64,000 bases of DNA from Haloplanus litoreus (GTDB lineage Archaea > Halobacteriota > Halobacteria > Halobacteriales > Haloferacaceae), in the NCBI RefSeq assembly GCF_042677945.1, contig NZ_JBHUDN010000009.1; one strand, 5' to 3'. The stretch's first letter is position 1, and every line of letters starts with the position of its first letter. The notes under the pieces are model-generated. The model saw only the letters and a list, made by a program, of their open reading frames with translations, was not told where the DNA came from and did not search any database. A program made the position numbers and the translations under genes. Shown piece by piece: positions 26,973-37,100 of the stretch.

Positions 26973-27740
26973 ATGAACGTCGCCGAACGCGTCCACGTGA
27001 TGCCGCTGGGGTTCGAACACGACCGGATCGTCGAACCGGCGGTGGAGTACCGCGCCGACCGGGTGATCCTACTCGACTGGATCGCCGACGACATCGAGCG
27101 TCCGGCGTATCACGACGACGTCGTCGCGGACCTCGATGCGGCCGGCGTCGACGTCGACCGGCGCGACTGCGACCTGTTCGACCTCTACGACTCCATCGCG
27201 GTGGTCGCCGAAATCGCGACCCGCGAGTCGGCCCCCGACGACGAGGACGACGTGGCCAACGAGGTGTACGTGAACCTCGCGACGGGGAGTAAGATCACCG
27301 CCATCGGCGGCATGATCGCGTGCATGGTGACCGGTGCCGCCCGTCCCTACTACGTCCGCGCCGAGCGCTACGCCTCGGGGACGGAGCCGGTGGGGTACGG
27401 CATGGAACTCGCCATCGACCTGCCGACGTACCCGATGGATCGCCCGGATCGCCAACAGATCGCCGTGCTGGCTCGCCTCGCCGAGGGCGCGTGTTCGAAA
27501 AAGGAGCTGATCCGCTTCGGTGCCGACCGTGACCTGCCGTTCGTCCGTGACTGCGACCGGCCGTTCGACGCGTCGGGCAAGCCAACGAAACAGGCTTACG
27601 CACGACTTCGCCGGCACGTCGTCGATCCGCTCCGGGAACGCGAGTTCGTCACCGTCGAGCGCGTCGGGACGACCCGGCGTGTGAGCGCCACGGCGGCCGG
27701 CCGGAACGCCAGACGGGCGTTCGGCTACGTCCTCGAGTAG
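26973..27740 (+). CDS. HFX_2341-type regulator: CARF-like domain plus winged helix
   Basis: The 255-aa protein has an N-terminal Rossmann-like domain (residues 1-150; start VHVMPLGFEHDRIVEPA, and VYVNLATGSKITAIGGM near residue 92, the latter typical of CARF-like nucleotide sensors). A C-terminal winged-helix domain follows (about residues 165-250, with CSKKELIRFG and RRHVVDPLREREFVTV). Related proteins include Csa3-like CRISPR regulators, but no cas genes or arrays are in the window. The ligand and targets are unknown; control of its own promoter through the repeats just upstream is plausible. It converges on, and overlaps by 16 bp, the next gene. Confidence 0.82.
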   Translation: MNVAERVHVMPLGFEHDRIVEPAVEYRADRVILLDWIADDIERPAYHDDVVADLDAAGVDVDRRDCDLFDLYDSIAVVAEIATRESAPDDEDDVANEVYVNLATGSKITAIGGMIACMVTGAARPYYVRAERYASGTEPVGYGMELAIDLPTYPMDRPDRQQIAVLARLAEGACSKKELIRFGADRDLPFVRDCDRPFDASGKPTKQAYARLRRHVVDPLREREFVTVERVGTTRRVSATAAGRNARRAFGYVLE

Positions 27741-28090
27741 TCCAGGCGGTCGACGACCGCTTGCAGTCGGTCGTCGTCGTCGAAGGCGTCGACCAGCGCC
27801 GTCGCCGAGTGGGCGAGTTCGTAGGCCGGCCGTCCCTTGCCGACGGGTGACCGCTCCCCTTCGTCCGCCGTCATCACGTGGCCGTCGGCGTCCAGTTCGT
27901 TCAGCGCGCGCGTCACGTCGGCTTCGGAGACGGTCCCCACCACGTCGCCGTCGACGGCGGTAGCCTCCTCGGCACAGATTCGGGTGATTTCCCCGGCGTG
28001 GGCCGGCGTCCGCCCCGAATCTGACAGCTGTGCGACACCGAGCAGGGTGAGCCGCTGGACGAGCGTCGTCGAGTCGAGCCGGTCGGACAT
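27725..28090 (-). CDS. Winged-helix DNA-binding protein
   Basis: The 121-aa protein looks like a small winged-helix transcription factor. Helix segments span LVQRLTLLGVAQLSDSG and ITRICAEEA, a recognition-like helix is in SEADVTRALNELDADG, and a wing contains GKGRPAYELA. A short C-terminal helix follows, which may dimerise. The start at 28090 gives a compact domain; a longer frame to 28354 would overlap the kinase gene and is basic. Its 3' end overlaps the CARF-like regulator gene by 16 bp in convergent orientation. The regulatory target is unknown. Confidence 0.78.
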   Translation of the reverse strand: MSDRLDSTTLVQRLTLLGVAQLSDSGRTPAHAGEITRICAEEATAVDGDVVGTVSEADVTRALNELDADGHVMTADEGERSPVGKGRPAYELAHSATALVDAFDDDDRLQAVVDRLDYSRT

Positions 28091-28163
28091 ACGTGTCAAC
28101 TGAACGTCCTCCGTCAAAATCGTATCCCATTCGTCGGCGGGGGACCGATCCACGGTTCCGAAC

Positions 28164-29849
28164 TCAGTCGGCTCCGGTCTCGACGCCGGTCGCCGCGACG
28201 GACGTGAGGACGAGGCGAACCCCGTCGCGGTAGTCGGTGTCGATGGTCGCCTCCCAGCCGTGGACCTGTGCGAGCGTCCTGACCAGCGGGAGGGCGGTAC
28301 CGACCGACTCGTGTGCCGCCGCGTCGCCGTAGTCGAAGTACGTCTCGGGATCACCCGTCGGCGGGTCGCCGTCGCCGGTGATCGTCAGGTCGCCGTCCGA
28401 GCGGGCGACCGTCACCGTCGTCGCCCCGTTCTCGACGAGGAACTCGAACGTACGCTCGAGGAGCGTCCCGAAACGGGCCGGGTCGGCCTCGACCGACGAC
28501 TCGTTCCGGACCGAGAGGGTCGCGTCACCGTCGACGTTCCCCCAGGCCGACCGGGCGGCCCCGCCGACGTCGACCGTGATGGGGTCGGCCATCGTCTGGC
28601 CGTACTGGGCGAGCGTCGCGAAGTCGTTCATCAGTCGGGTGGTCCGGTCGGTCGTGTCGGTGGCCGTCCGGAGTGCCTCTCGGGCCTCGTCGACCCCGCC
28701 GTCTTCGAGTTGTTCGACCGCCCAGCGTACGTTGCCGCGGATGATCGTCACCGCGTTCCGGAGTTCGTGGCGCATCCCCTCCGAGAGGTCCTCCAGTTGT
28801 CGGTCGTGGCGCTCCAGTTCGCGGCGGTGGCGCTCGATTCGGGTCACGTCGGAGAAGACGACGATCCGGGAGAGCGATCCCTGACCGATTTCGAAGGCGT
28901 TCTCGCTCACGACGTAGTGGCGGGCGTCCCCGTCGATGCGGACGTCGACGACGCCGCGGCCGTCCGCGAGAGCGTCGGCCACCGCCGGGAGTGCGTCGAG
29001 CGAGTCGCCGATCGCGTCGTCGAGATCGGGAAACAGCCGTCGGGCTGCGCCGTTGAACTCGCGAATCCGCCGGTCGTCGTCGAGGAAGATGGTCGCTCCC
29101 TCGACGCCATCGGTGAGCTGGACGGCGAAAAAGCGGTTCTCGAAGGCGAACAGGACCCCGACGGCGAACGCCGCCACCCCGAGCGGTGCGTGGATCATAT
29201 CGATCAACAGTGGCGTCGCGTAGCCGACGATGTCGAGAACGACCGGAGCCCCCGAGAGCGCGACCAGAACCCCGAGGGACCGCGCGTCGTAGTCGGCGTC
29301 GCCGAAGGCCTCGAACAGGGTGAACATACCAACGGCCGCGAGCGTGTAGGAGAGCCCCGTCACGATCCAGTGAAACAGTCCCTGTCGAATCGCCAGGTGG
29401 GGAAACGGCGACGCGACGAACGCGGTGGTGAAGTAGAGGTGGTGGATCGGATTCGTGATTTTCACCACGACGACGGCGAGATACAGGGCGATGGCCGCGC
29501 GACGAAAGCCCGGTCGCCGGTGGTAGTTCCGCCCGGTGTACGCCGAGCAGAAGTAGAGCCACGCGAAGACGGTGCTGAACCCGAGAATGAGGCCGATCAG
29601 GTAGACGGCGGTTTTCAGGTCCCGGGTGGGCAACAGCAGTAGCCCGGCGTGGCTGGCGGCCCAGATGCCACTCGTGGCGAGGAGAACCACGAGTCCGCGA
29701 CGGGTTTCGGCGTCTTCGATCCGCCGGGCGCGGACGGCGGCGGCACCACAGCCAGCGGCCGCCGCCGCGAAGAGCAGCGCGTAAGCGACGGTGTACGGCG
29801 CGACGTCTACCAAGTCTCTGTCGACGTTGTACGTCCCCCCGATAACCAA
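28164..29849 (-). CDS. Membrane sensor histidine kinase (7TM-PAS-HisKA-HATPase)
   Basis: The 561-aa protein has seven hydrophobic helices in about residues 15-235 (7TMR-type sensor), then a PAS domain (about 245-345, GATIFLDDDRRIREFNGAA), the phosphoacceptor helix with GMRHELRNAVTIIRGNVRW, and an ATP-binding domain in which the N box is degenerate (FEFLVENGATTV). No receiver-domain gene is adjacent, so the partner is unknown. The furthest start is TTG (29849), because no ATG or GTG lies in frame before the first helix; another TTG 13 codons later is possible. It is divergent from the cold-shock gene. Confidence 0.88.
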   Translation of the reverse strand: MVIGGTYNVDRDLVDVAPYTVAYALLFAAAAAGCGAAAVRARRIEDAETRRGLVVLLATSGIWAASHAGLLLLPTRDLKTAVYLIGLILGFSTVFAWLYFCSAYTGRNYHRRPGFRRAAIALYLAVVVVKITNPIHHLYFTTAFVASPFPHLAIRQGLFHWIVTGLSYTLAAVGMFTLFEAFGDADYDARSLGVLVALSGAPVVLDIVGYATPLLIDMIHAPLGVAAFAVGVLFAFENRFFAVQLTDGVEGATIFLDDDRRIREFNGAARRLFPDLDDAIGDSLDALPAVADALADGRGVVDVRIDGDARHYVVSENAFEIGQGSLSRIVVFSDVTRIERHRRELERHDRQLEDLSEGMRHELRNAVTIIRGNVRWAVEQLEDGGVDEAREALRTATDTTDRTTRLMNDFATLAQYGQTMADPITVDVGGAARSAWGNVDGDATLSVRNESSVEADPARFGTLLERTFEFLVENGATTVTVARSDGDLTITGDGDPPTGDPETYFDYGDAAAHESVGTALPLVRTLAQVHGWEATIDTDYRDGVRLVLTSVAATGVETGAD

Positions 29850-29935
29850 TCCTTCGGTTCCGCTCCTCCCGGCCGTGGCATGAGTGGGCCACTCACGGAA
29901 GTCTTATGAGTTGAGGGGGCCTCTGAGTAATTGCA

Positions 29936-30130
29936 ATGGCAACTGGTACGGTTGATTTCTTCAACGACACTGGCGGTTACGGCTTTATCGAGACTGAGGA
30001 CGCGGACGACGACGTGTTCTTCCACATGGAAGACGTGGGCGGCCCGGACCTCGAAGAAGGACAGGAACTCGAATTCGAGATCGAGGACTCTCCCAAGGGT
30101 CCCCGCGCGACCAACGTCGTTCGCCTGTAA
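29936..30130 (+). CDS. cspA: Cold-shock domain protein
   Basis: This 64-aa single-domain RNA/DNA-binding protein has the RNP motifs GYGFIET and DVFFHMEDV, embedded in a five-strand barrel, and is strongly acidic as usual in haloarchaea. It probably acts as an RNA chaperone. A TATA-like CTTATGAG lies about 25-30 nt before the ATG, suggesting a leaderless message. After the stop, a T-run near 30163-30167 between weakly complementary arms may terminate transcription. It sits between the divergent histidine kinase gene and a surface-protein gene with no evident link. Confidence 0.96.
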   Translation: MATGTVDFFNDTGGYGFIETEDADDDVFFHMEDVGGPDLEEGQELEFEIEDSPKGPRATNVVRL

Positions 30131-30270
30131 GGCGACGACGGTACTTCTCGTACACTCACACGATTTTTGCGTGATCAACTCCGGACAGCGGCGCCGCCGA
30201 TTCTCACGTCTGAGAACACGAACGGCACGTTGAAACCGCAGGGTCCCAACGCCTCCGACGAGAGTCTTCA

Positions 30271-31842
30271 ATGGAGTCGACCGCCGGCCGCCTCGTGTTC
30301 GCTACGCTGGTCGTCGTCGCCGGCGTCGCCGGACTCGCCCCCGACGCGGGTGTCGTCGGCGCAACGACTCCGGCGATCACGGTCACCGTCGACGGGACGA
30401 CGGTCGCCGACGGCAACGCCACTCTGATCGAGACCGATCCGACCGTCGACGTCACCGTCGACGCGGACCGGCCGATCCGGGTCGTCTCCGTGCGTCTCGA
30501 CGGGACGACCGAGCGACGCTACACGCCGAACAGCACTTCGCTCGACGAGTCGTTCGATCTGGACCTCGCGAGCGGCGAGCACACCCTGACGGTCGTGGTG
30601 AAAACCGACGGCGTCACCACCCACGAGGTGACGGTGACGAAAGACGCCGAACGGCCGTACGTCGCGTACACCGCTCCGTTCGAGACGGATACCTACGCGC
30701 CGCCGCCCGAGACGGCGACCGTGAACCGCTCGCGGATCAGTCTCGCTGGCGAGTTCACCGACGTGACCGGCGTCTCCCACCTCCGCATCGTCCGCGAAGT
30801 CGAGTACGACGTGGGGTCCAACACCAGGGTCGACCGCGAGACGTACACCGCGTCGGACCTCAACGGCTCGTTCGAACAGCCCATCTTCCTCGGTATGGGG
30901 ACGAACAACGTGACTGCGTGGTACTACGACGAACTCGGTCACGCCCGGAAACACCGCGTACAGATCACGGTTCAGGACACCGCACCGCCGACGCTCGCGA
31001 ACCTCTCGGCGGTTCGACAGTCGCCCGACACCCTCCGGATTCGAGGGCGTGCGACCGACAACGGACAGCTACGGAGCATCTCGATCAGTCCCGAGGACGC
31101 CTCCGAGACGTCGTATCTACTCCGGCCGACCATCGACCGCCCGACTCCCGCCCGTCAGCGGTCGACCTTCGACTCGAACGTGACCGTCCACCCCGGCGTC
31201 ACTGCCGTGAGCCTCACCGCCGTCGACACGGCGGGGAACGCGGTCGAACGAACCGTGACCGTCCGTCGAACCGTCGCGCCCGAACTCCGCTTCGACCGTG
31301 GTGGCACCCGCTACGTCAACGGGAGTACGGTCGTCGCCAGGGGGGTGACGACCGACGGCGAAATCGTCGCCGCGAGCGTCGAGACGGTCGATCCCGAGAC
31401 CGGCGAGGTGGTGGACATCGTCTCGCTCCACGACGGTGACATCGTGACCGATCTCCCCTTCGAGCGCCACCTCGACGCTCCCGAGGGTCGGACCGCGATC
31501 GTGAGACTGCGTGTCATCGACTCCTCCGGCACCGAACACGTCACCTCGCTCGACCGGACGCTGACGGTCGAGACGCCGACGCCGGCCGCCACGGAGACGC
31601 CGACCCCGACCCCGACGCCAGCGGCCACGGAAACGCCGCCGACACCGACACCCACCCCGACGCCGGCGCCCGAGTCCGGCGGCGTGACCGTCCCGCTGAT
31701 CGGCGTGACGATACCGATTCCGTCGATTCTCGGCGCCTCGATCATCGTGCCGGTCCCGTTCGTCGGACCGTTCGACGTCCCGCTCGCGCCGGCCGCGGCC
31801 GTCCTCGTCCTCGGTCTCGGTGCCGTGGGACGACTGCGGTGA
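30271..31842 (+). CDS. Cell-surface protein with signal peptide, Thr/Pro linker and C-terminal anchor
   Basis: The 523-aa protein begins with a signal peptide (hydrophobic about residues 8-30). It continues as a beta-rich extracellular region of repeated Ig-like units containing several N-X-S/T sequons. A Thr/Pro/Ala-rich low-complexity linker (about residues 437-470) follows, and it ends with a hydrophobic helix and Arg tail (LVLGLGAVGRLR). This layout is typical of haloarchaeal S-layer-associated or adhesion-like proteins. No enzymatic motif is seen. It would be exported by the Sec route, glycosylated and anchored in the membrane. There is no clear operon partner. Confidence 0.82.
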   Translation: MESTAGRLVFATLVVVAGVAGLAPDAGVVGATTPAITVTVDGTTVADGNATLIETDPTVDVTVDADRPIRVVSVRLDGTTERRYTPNSTSLDESFDLDLASGEHTLTVVVKTDGVTTHEVTVTKDAERPYVAYTAPFETDTYAPPPETATVNRSRISLAGEFTDVTGVSHLRIVREVEYDVGSNTRVDRETYTASDLNGSFEQPIFLGMGTNNVTAWYYDELGHARKHRVQITVQDTAPPTLANLSAVRQSPDTLRIRGRATDNGQLRSISISPEDASETSYLLRPTIDRPTPARQRSTFDSNVTVHPGVTAVSLTAVDTAGNAVERTVTVRRTVAPELRFDRGGTRYVNGSTVVARGVTTDGEIVAASVETVDPETGEVVDIVSLHDGDIVTDLPFERHLDAPEGRTAIVRLRVIDSSGTEHVTSLDRTLTVETPTPAATETPTPTPTPAATETPPTPTPTPTPAPESGGVTVPLIGVTIPIPSILGASIIVPVPFVGPFDVPLAPAAAVLVLGLGAVGRLR

Positions 31843-31893
31843 CGTGACCACCATCCCGTCGGCGAATCCGGTCGCCACAGCAGTTTTCCGACA

Positions 31894-32500
31894 GTGGGGC
31901 CTACCGCCCGTGGAGGTGATGGTATCCCGCCCCACGACTCCCCCGCGAACACCCTCCATCTGACCGACTCGGCGACGACAGTCGGGGCACGGCAGTGTAC
32001 GCACGCGACGCCCAGATCCGGGATCTCGACGGTCGTGGTCGTCGCCTTGGCCGGCTCGCCGATCCGGTGGCTCGACGACTGGCAGTCGTCGGNNNNNCGA
32101 CGTCGAGGCGGAGCGAGCGACGTTCGTCGTCGACGACACCGCGTCGTGGACCGCCGGCGATCCGGCGGTTCGCCTCGCCGTCGAATCGTGGCCGGCGACC
32201 GACGTCTCCGTCCGGACCGTCTCCTCGACCGGCAACCTCACCGACATGGGCGTCACGCTGACGGACGTGTTGGAGACCCACGACGCCGAGTCGACCCTCC
32301 TCTGTTTTCAGTCGCTGACGGTCCTGTTGCAGTACGCCCCGCTCGAGGAGGTGTACCAGTTTCTCCACACGCTCGTCAGCCACGTCGATCGGACCGAGAT
32401 AACGGCGCATTTCCATCTCCACGCGGACGCCCACGACGACGACACCGTCGCCACGCTGCGTCCCCTCTTCGACCGGGTTCGGCGCGACGCCGAGCGGTGA
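31894..32500 (+). CDS. DUF7504-like haloarchaeal protein, interrupted by an assembly gap
   Basis: From a GTG at 31894 the sequence reads NTLHLTDSATTVGARQCTHA and continues to WLDDWQSS, where five Ns follow. After the Ns it resumes in another frame (VEAERATFVVDDTAS) and runs to TGA at 32500, including LLCFQSLTVLLQYAPLEEVY and EITAHFHLHADAHDD. These features match the haloarchaeal DUF7504 family of about 200 aa, a RecA/KaiC-like fold without clear catalytic function. The frame change only shows that the gap is not exactly 5 nt; the gene itself may be intact. Confidence 0.72.
32093..32097. other. Assembly gap (5 N)
   Basis: Five undetermined bases lie inside a coding region. The reading frames on the two sides differ, so the true length is not 5 nt, or a nearby base is wrong. 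Confidence 0.97.
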
Positions 32501-32579
32501 GTCTACCGACTGTGGTGAGTCGCTTCCGGCCGGCGTCCCCGTCTCCGCGACGACCGGGACACAGTTACTGCACTCCGTA

Positions 32580-32816
32580 TCAGGCCAGCGCGACGTAGCC
32601 GAAGTAGCCGCCGGCGAGCAGGCAGCCGACGCCGACGGCCCGAACCAGGAGGCGGTAGCGGTCGGGCGCCGTGGCGTCGGTCCCGTACTCGCCGCTCCGG
32701 TCGTGTGGACGGCGGCCGACGGTGTGGCCCCGAACCACTGCGTCGGGGGCGAGCAGACAGATGATCCCGAGGAGGACGCCGAGTCCCGCCGCGAGGAGCG
32801 TCCGGAGGTCGGCCAT
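32580..32816 (-). CDS. Small two-helix membrane protein
   Basis: The 78-aa protein has a hydrophobic helix at residues 5-23, a polar loop containing RGHTVGRRPHDRSG, and a second helix at about 55-75. Its ATG shares one base with the htpX stop (TGATG), so the two genes are translationally coupled. It may be an accessory to the HtpX protease or simply co-transcribed; I do not recognise a family with confidence. Confidence 0.75.
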   Translation of the reverse strand: MADLRTLLAAGLGVLLGIICLLAPDAVVRGHTVGRRPHDRSGEYGTDATAPDRYRLLVRAVGVGCLLAGGYFGYVALA

Positions 32817-33640
32817 CAGCTCCGCAGGCGCTCGATCCGTTTTTCGACCGGCGGGTGGGTGGCGATCAGGCGGGCGAGTCCTTCGCCGTCGCCGAAGATA
32901 CAGAGCGCGTTCACCTGCTCGTCCACTCCGGCGTCCTGCCGGCGGTCGGCGCTCCGGCTGATCTTCTCCAGCGCGCTGGCGAGCGGTTCGCCGCTCCCGA
33001 TTTCCGCGGCCGCGTCGGCGTCGGCGACGTACTCGCGGTACCGCGAGATGGCGAAGACGAAAAGCATCACCAGCATCTGCGTGAGCTGGCCGACGACGAT
33101 GGCGAGGAAGAAGTCCGCGATGTCGTTGTCGCCGGTCAGCAGGACGACCCACTGGGCGACGATGGCGACGATGGAGGCGACACCTTGGCCGAGCACCATC
33201 ATCACCACGTCACGGTTGCGGATGTGAGCGAGTTCGTGGGCCAACACTCCCTCCACCTCGTCGGGTTCGAGCTGGCGGAGGAGTTCCTGACTCACGACGA
33301 CGGTGCCGGCACCCTTCCGCCCGACGGCGAAGGCGTTGGGGACGCCCATCCGGGCGATCATGAGCCGGGGCTTCTCGATGCCCATGTCGCGCGAGAGCGA
33401 CTCGACGCGGCGGTGGATGTCCGGATAGCGATCCTCGGGGAGGTCCTCGGCGCCGACACTGCGAAGCGCCATCCACTTGCCGAGTTTGTACTGGACGGCG
33501 ACGAAGGCGACGCTCCCCAGGAGCACGAGCGCGAGCGGCCAGTCGAAGACGCCCATCACGACGACGGCGGCGACGGCGTAGAACGCGAAGAGTATCGACC
33601 CGACGACCGCCATTCGAGCTTTCAGTCCGACGTGGCGCAT
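32816..33640 (-). CDS. htpX: HtpX-type membrane metalloprotease (M48)
   Basis: The 274-aa protein has two N-terminal transmembrane helices (residues 10-50), the zinc motif HELAHIRN (HExxH) near residue 136, two further helices, and the third-ligand Glu in SRYREYVADADAA. HtpX degrades misfolded membrane proteins. The length is normal. The downstream small membrane protein overlaps its stop. The start codon ATG at 33640 gives a cytoplasmic basic start MRHVGLKAR before the first helix. Confidence 0.95.
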   Translation of the reverse strand: MRHVGLKARMAVVGSILFAFYAVAAVVVMGVFDWPLALVLLGSVAFVAVQYKLGKWMALRSVGAEDLPEDRYPDIHRRVESLSRDMGIEKPRLMIARMGVPNAFAVGRKGAGTVVVSQELLRQLEPDEVEGVLAHELAHIRNRDVVMMVLGQGVASIVAIVAQWVVLLTGDNDIADFFLAIVVGQLTQMLVMLFVFAISRYREYVADADAAAEIGSGEPLASALEKISRSADRRQDAGVDEQVNALCIFGDGEGLARLIATHPPVEKRIERLRS

Positions 33641-33807
33641 ACCGATGGCTCGCTGCTGCGACCACTAAGGCTCGGCGGTTTGGCGTGCGGTGCCGTCACA
33701 CGCCGCGCCGATCGCTCGCACCGAACGCCGCGTGCGACCGCTGGGAACCGGCCGACAGTGTGGATGTCTGACGTACATTTATACGTCCGGGGACGCCTGA
33801 TAGGTGC

Positions 33808-34107
33808 ATGAGCAACAGGGTGGAGGAGCTCGAATCGCAGGTCGCGGAACTGCAGGCCGCCGTCGACGGTCTCACGGAGGAACTGGTCGAGACTCGGGAA
33901 CGACTCCGACAACTCGAGACCGACGAGGGCGTCGAACACACGCGGGCCCCCGAGCGTCGGGAGTCCGACGCCGACGAGTCCGCGCCGGACGTCGCCGAGG
34001 AGCCGGCGGCCGAGGACGCCGACGCCGCGGAGGACGCGGAGGACGCGGAGACCGAGGCGGAAGACGACGGTTCCGATTCGGACGGAAACGACATCATCGT
34101 CGCCTGA
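33808..34107 (+). CDS. Short coiled-coil acidic protein upstream of smc
   Basis: The 99-aa protein begins with a heptad-rich coiled coil (residues 2-38, VEELESQVAELQAAVDGL) and ends in a disordered Asp/Glu/Ala tail that finishes NDIIVA. Small proteins of this kind are conserved immediately upstream of smc in haloarchaea (DUF7518-like). A TATA-like TTTATAC sits 24-30 nt ahead of the ATG, and smc begins 18 nt after its stop, so it is probably the first gene of the smc-scpA operon. A role in condensin function is inferred from position only. Confidence 0.78.
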   Translation: MSNRVEELESQVAELQAAVDGLTEELVETRERLRQLETDEGVEHTRAPERRESDADESAPDVAEEPAAEDADAAEDAEDAETEAEDDGSDSDGNDIIVA

Positions 34108-34125
34108 CCGGGGTCACCACCCCTC

Positions 34126-37100
34126 ATGCACATCTCCGAGCTGGTCCTCGACGACTTCAAGAGCTTCGGCCGGAAGACGCGCATCCCGTTCTACGAGGAC
34201 TTCACCGTCATCACCGGCCCCAACGGCTCCGGCAAGAGCAACATCATCGACGGCGTCCTCTTCGCGCTCGGCCTCGCGCGTACACGCGGCATCCGTGCGG
34301 AGAAACTGACCGACCTCATCTACAACCCCGGTCACGAGGACGACGCTGACCGGTCCGGCCCCCGTGAAGCTAGCGTCACCGTCGTCCTCGACAACGGCGA
34401 CGGCACCCTCGACCGCTCGCAGGTGGTCAACGCCGCCGGCACCGAGGACGTGGGCGACGTGGACGAAATTTCGGTCAAGCGCCGGGTCAAGGAGACGGAG
34501 GACAACTACTACTCCTACTACTACCTCAACGGGCGGTCGGTCAACCTCTCGGACATTCGCGACCTGCTGGCGCAGGCGGGCGTGACGCCGGAGGGGTACA
34601 ACGTCGTCATGCAGGGCGACGTGACCGAGATCATCAATATGTCCGCCGGGCAACGGCGCGGCATCATCGACGAAATCGCGGGCGTCGCGGAGTTCGACGC
34701 GAAAAAAGAGGACGCCTTCGAGGAACTCGACGTCGTCGAGGAGCGAATCGACGAGGCTGACCTCCGGATCGAAGAGAAGGAGGACCGACTCGGCCAACTC
34801 GAAGACGAACGCGAGACGGCCCTCGAATACCAGTCGCTCCGCGAGGAAAAGGAGGAGTACGAGGGGTATCTGAAGGCGGCCGAACTGGAGGACAAGCGGG
34901 CGTCGCTCGAACGCACCGAGGCACGCATCGAGGCGAAAGAGCAGGCACTCGCCGACCGGCGGGAGACTCTGGCGGAACGGGAGGGCACCGTCGCGGAGTT
35001 GGAGGACGAACTCGACGACCTCACCCGCGAAATCGAGCGGAAGGGTGAGGACGAACAGCTCCGGATCAAAGGCGAAATCGAGGAGATCAAAGGCGACATC
35101 GGGCGCCTCGAAGCGACGATCGAGAATCAGGAGGAGAAAATCGAGGACGCGGAGCAGGAACGCCGCGAGGCCTTCGTTACGCTCGACCGGAAGACCGAGA
35201 AACTCGACGACTTGGAGAGCGAGCAGCGCTCGATCAAGGTGGAGAAGGCGTCGGTCAAAAGCGACATCGAGGGGAAGGAGGCGGAACTCGCCGAGGTCGA
35301 AGCGGAAATCGAGAACGTCGACACCGCCTTCGACGAACTCAAGTCGGAACTCGCGGCGCGAAAGGAGGAACTAGAGGAGAGAAAGACCGAGCGCAACGAC
35401 GCCCAGCGGGAGAAGGACCGACTGCTCGACGAGGCTCGTCGCCGCTCCAACCGCATCAGCGAGGCGCAGTCGGAACTGGAGGCGGCCCACGAGCGAATCC
35501 CGGACCTGAAGGCCGACCGCTCGGACCTGCACGGCGAACTCGACCGGGCGGAGCGGAACCACGAGAAAATCGAGTCGGCCATCGAGGAGTTGCGTGCGGA
35601 GAAGGCCGACCTGGGGGACGAACTCGACGGCATCGAGGACGACCTGCGCGCGAAACAGAACGAGTACGCGGAACTGGAAGCGCGGGCGAGTCGTGACGGC
35701 GACGACTCCTGGCCGCGGTCGGTGACGACGGTCCTGAACGGCGGCATCGACGGCGTTCACGGCGCCGTCGGGCAGCTCGGCGGCGTCGACGCCGAGTACG
35801 CGACCGCCTGTGAGACTGCCGCGGGTGGCCGCCTGGCGAACGTCGTCGTCGACGACGACGGCGTCGGATCGACCTGTATCGACTACCTCAAATCTCGGTC
35901 GGCGGGACGGGCGACCTTCCTCCCGATCACCGAGATGGACCGCCGGGGGCTGCCGCGGAAGCCGTCCCACTCGGGCGTCGTCGACTTCGCGCGTAACCTC
36001 GTCGACTACGACGACCGCTACGCAGGCGTCTTCTCTTACGTTCTCGGATCGACGCTCGTCGTCGAGGACATGGACACCGCCCGGGAGTTCATGGGGGACT
36101 ACCGGATGGTGACTCTCGACGGCGACTTAGTCGAGAAGAGCGGCGCGATGACGGGGGGCTCCGGCGGCGGGTCGCGGTACTCCTTCACCAAGAGTGGGAA
36201 GGGGAAACTCGAACGACTCGCCGAGGAAATCGGCTCGCTGGAGGACGACCGGCGGGCGGTTCGCGAGGAAATCCGGGACGTGGAGTCGCGACTCGACGAC
36301 GCCCGGGACCGCAAGGCCGACGCGGCGGACCGGATTCGCGAGGTCGAGAGCGACATCGAGGACGTCGACGCCGACATCGCGGCGACCGAAGACGAAATCG
36401 AGGCGTTGGAAGCCGAACTCGACGACCTTCGCGCGGAGCGTGAGGAAGTGGACGCGAAGATGAGCGACCACGAGGATCGCATCGCGGCGCTCGACGGCGA
36501 CATCGAGGAGATCGAGACCGATATCGCGGAGTTGGAGTCGGAACTTGCGGACTCCCGCGTGCCCGAACTCACCGAGCGCAAGGAGGCAATCGAGGCCGAC
36601 ATCGCGGAGTTGGACGGCCGGATGGACGACCTCGACGCCCGCCTCAACGAGACGCAACTGGAGGTTGAGTACACCGAGGAGTCCATCGACGACCTCGAAG
36701 CCACCATCGAGACGGCCCAGAACCGCAAGGCAGCGGCCGAAGAGCGGATCGAGGACGTCGAGGCGGAAATCGAGTCTCACGAGGAGACCCTCGAGGAGAA
36801 GCGCGCGGCTATCGAGGATCTGGAGGCCGAACTCGCGGATCTGAAAGCCGAGCGTCGGGAGCTACAGTCCGACCTCCGCGACGCGAAGGAGTCCCGGGAC
36901 GCCCAGCGCGACCGGGTGAGCGAGGTGGAGTCGGCGCTCTCGGAACTGGCGGACGACGCCGAACGCCTGCGCTGGGAAATCGACGAACTCGAGAGCGAGG
37001 TCGGTGACTACGACCCCGAGGCGATTCCGGACCACGACGAGGTGGCGGAAAACGTCGACCGCCTCGACGCCGAGATGGCGGCGCTCGAGCCCGTGAACAT

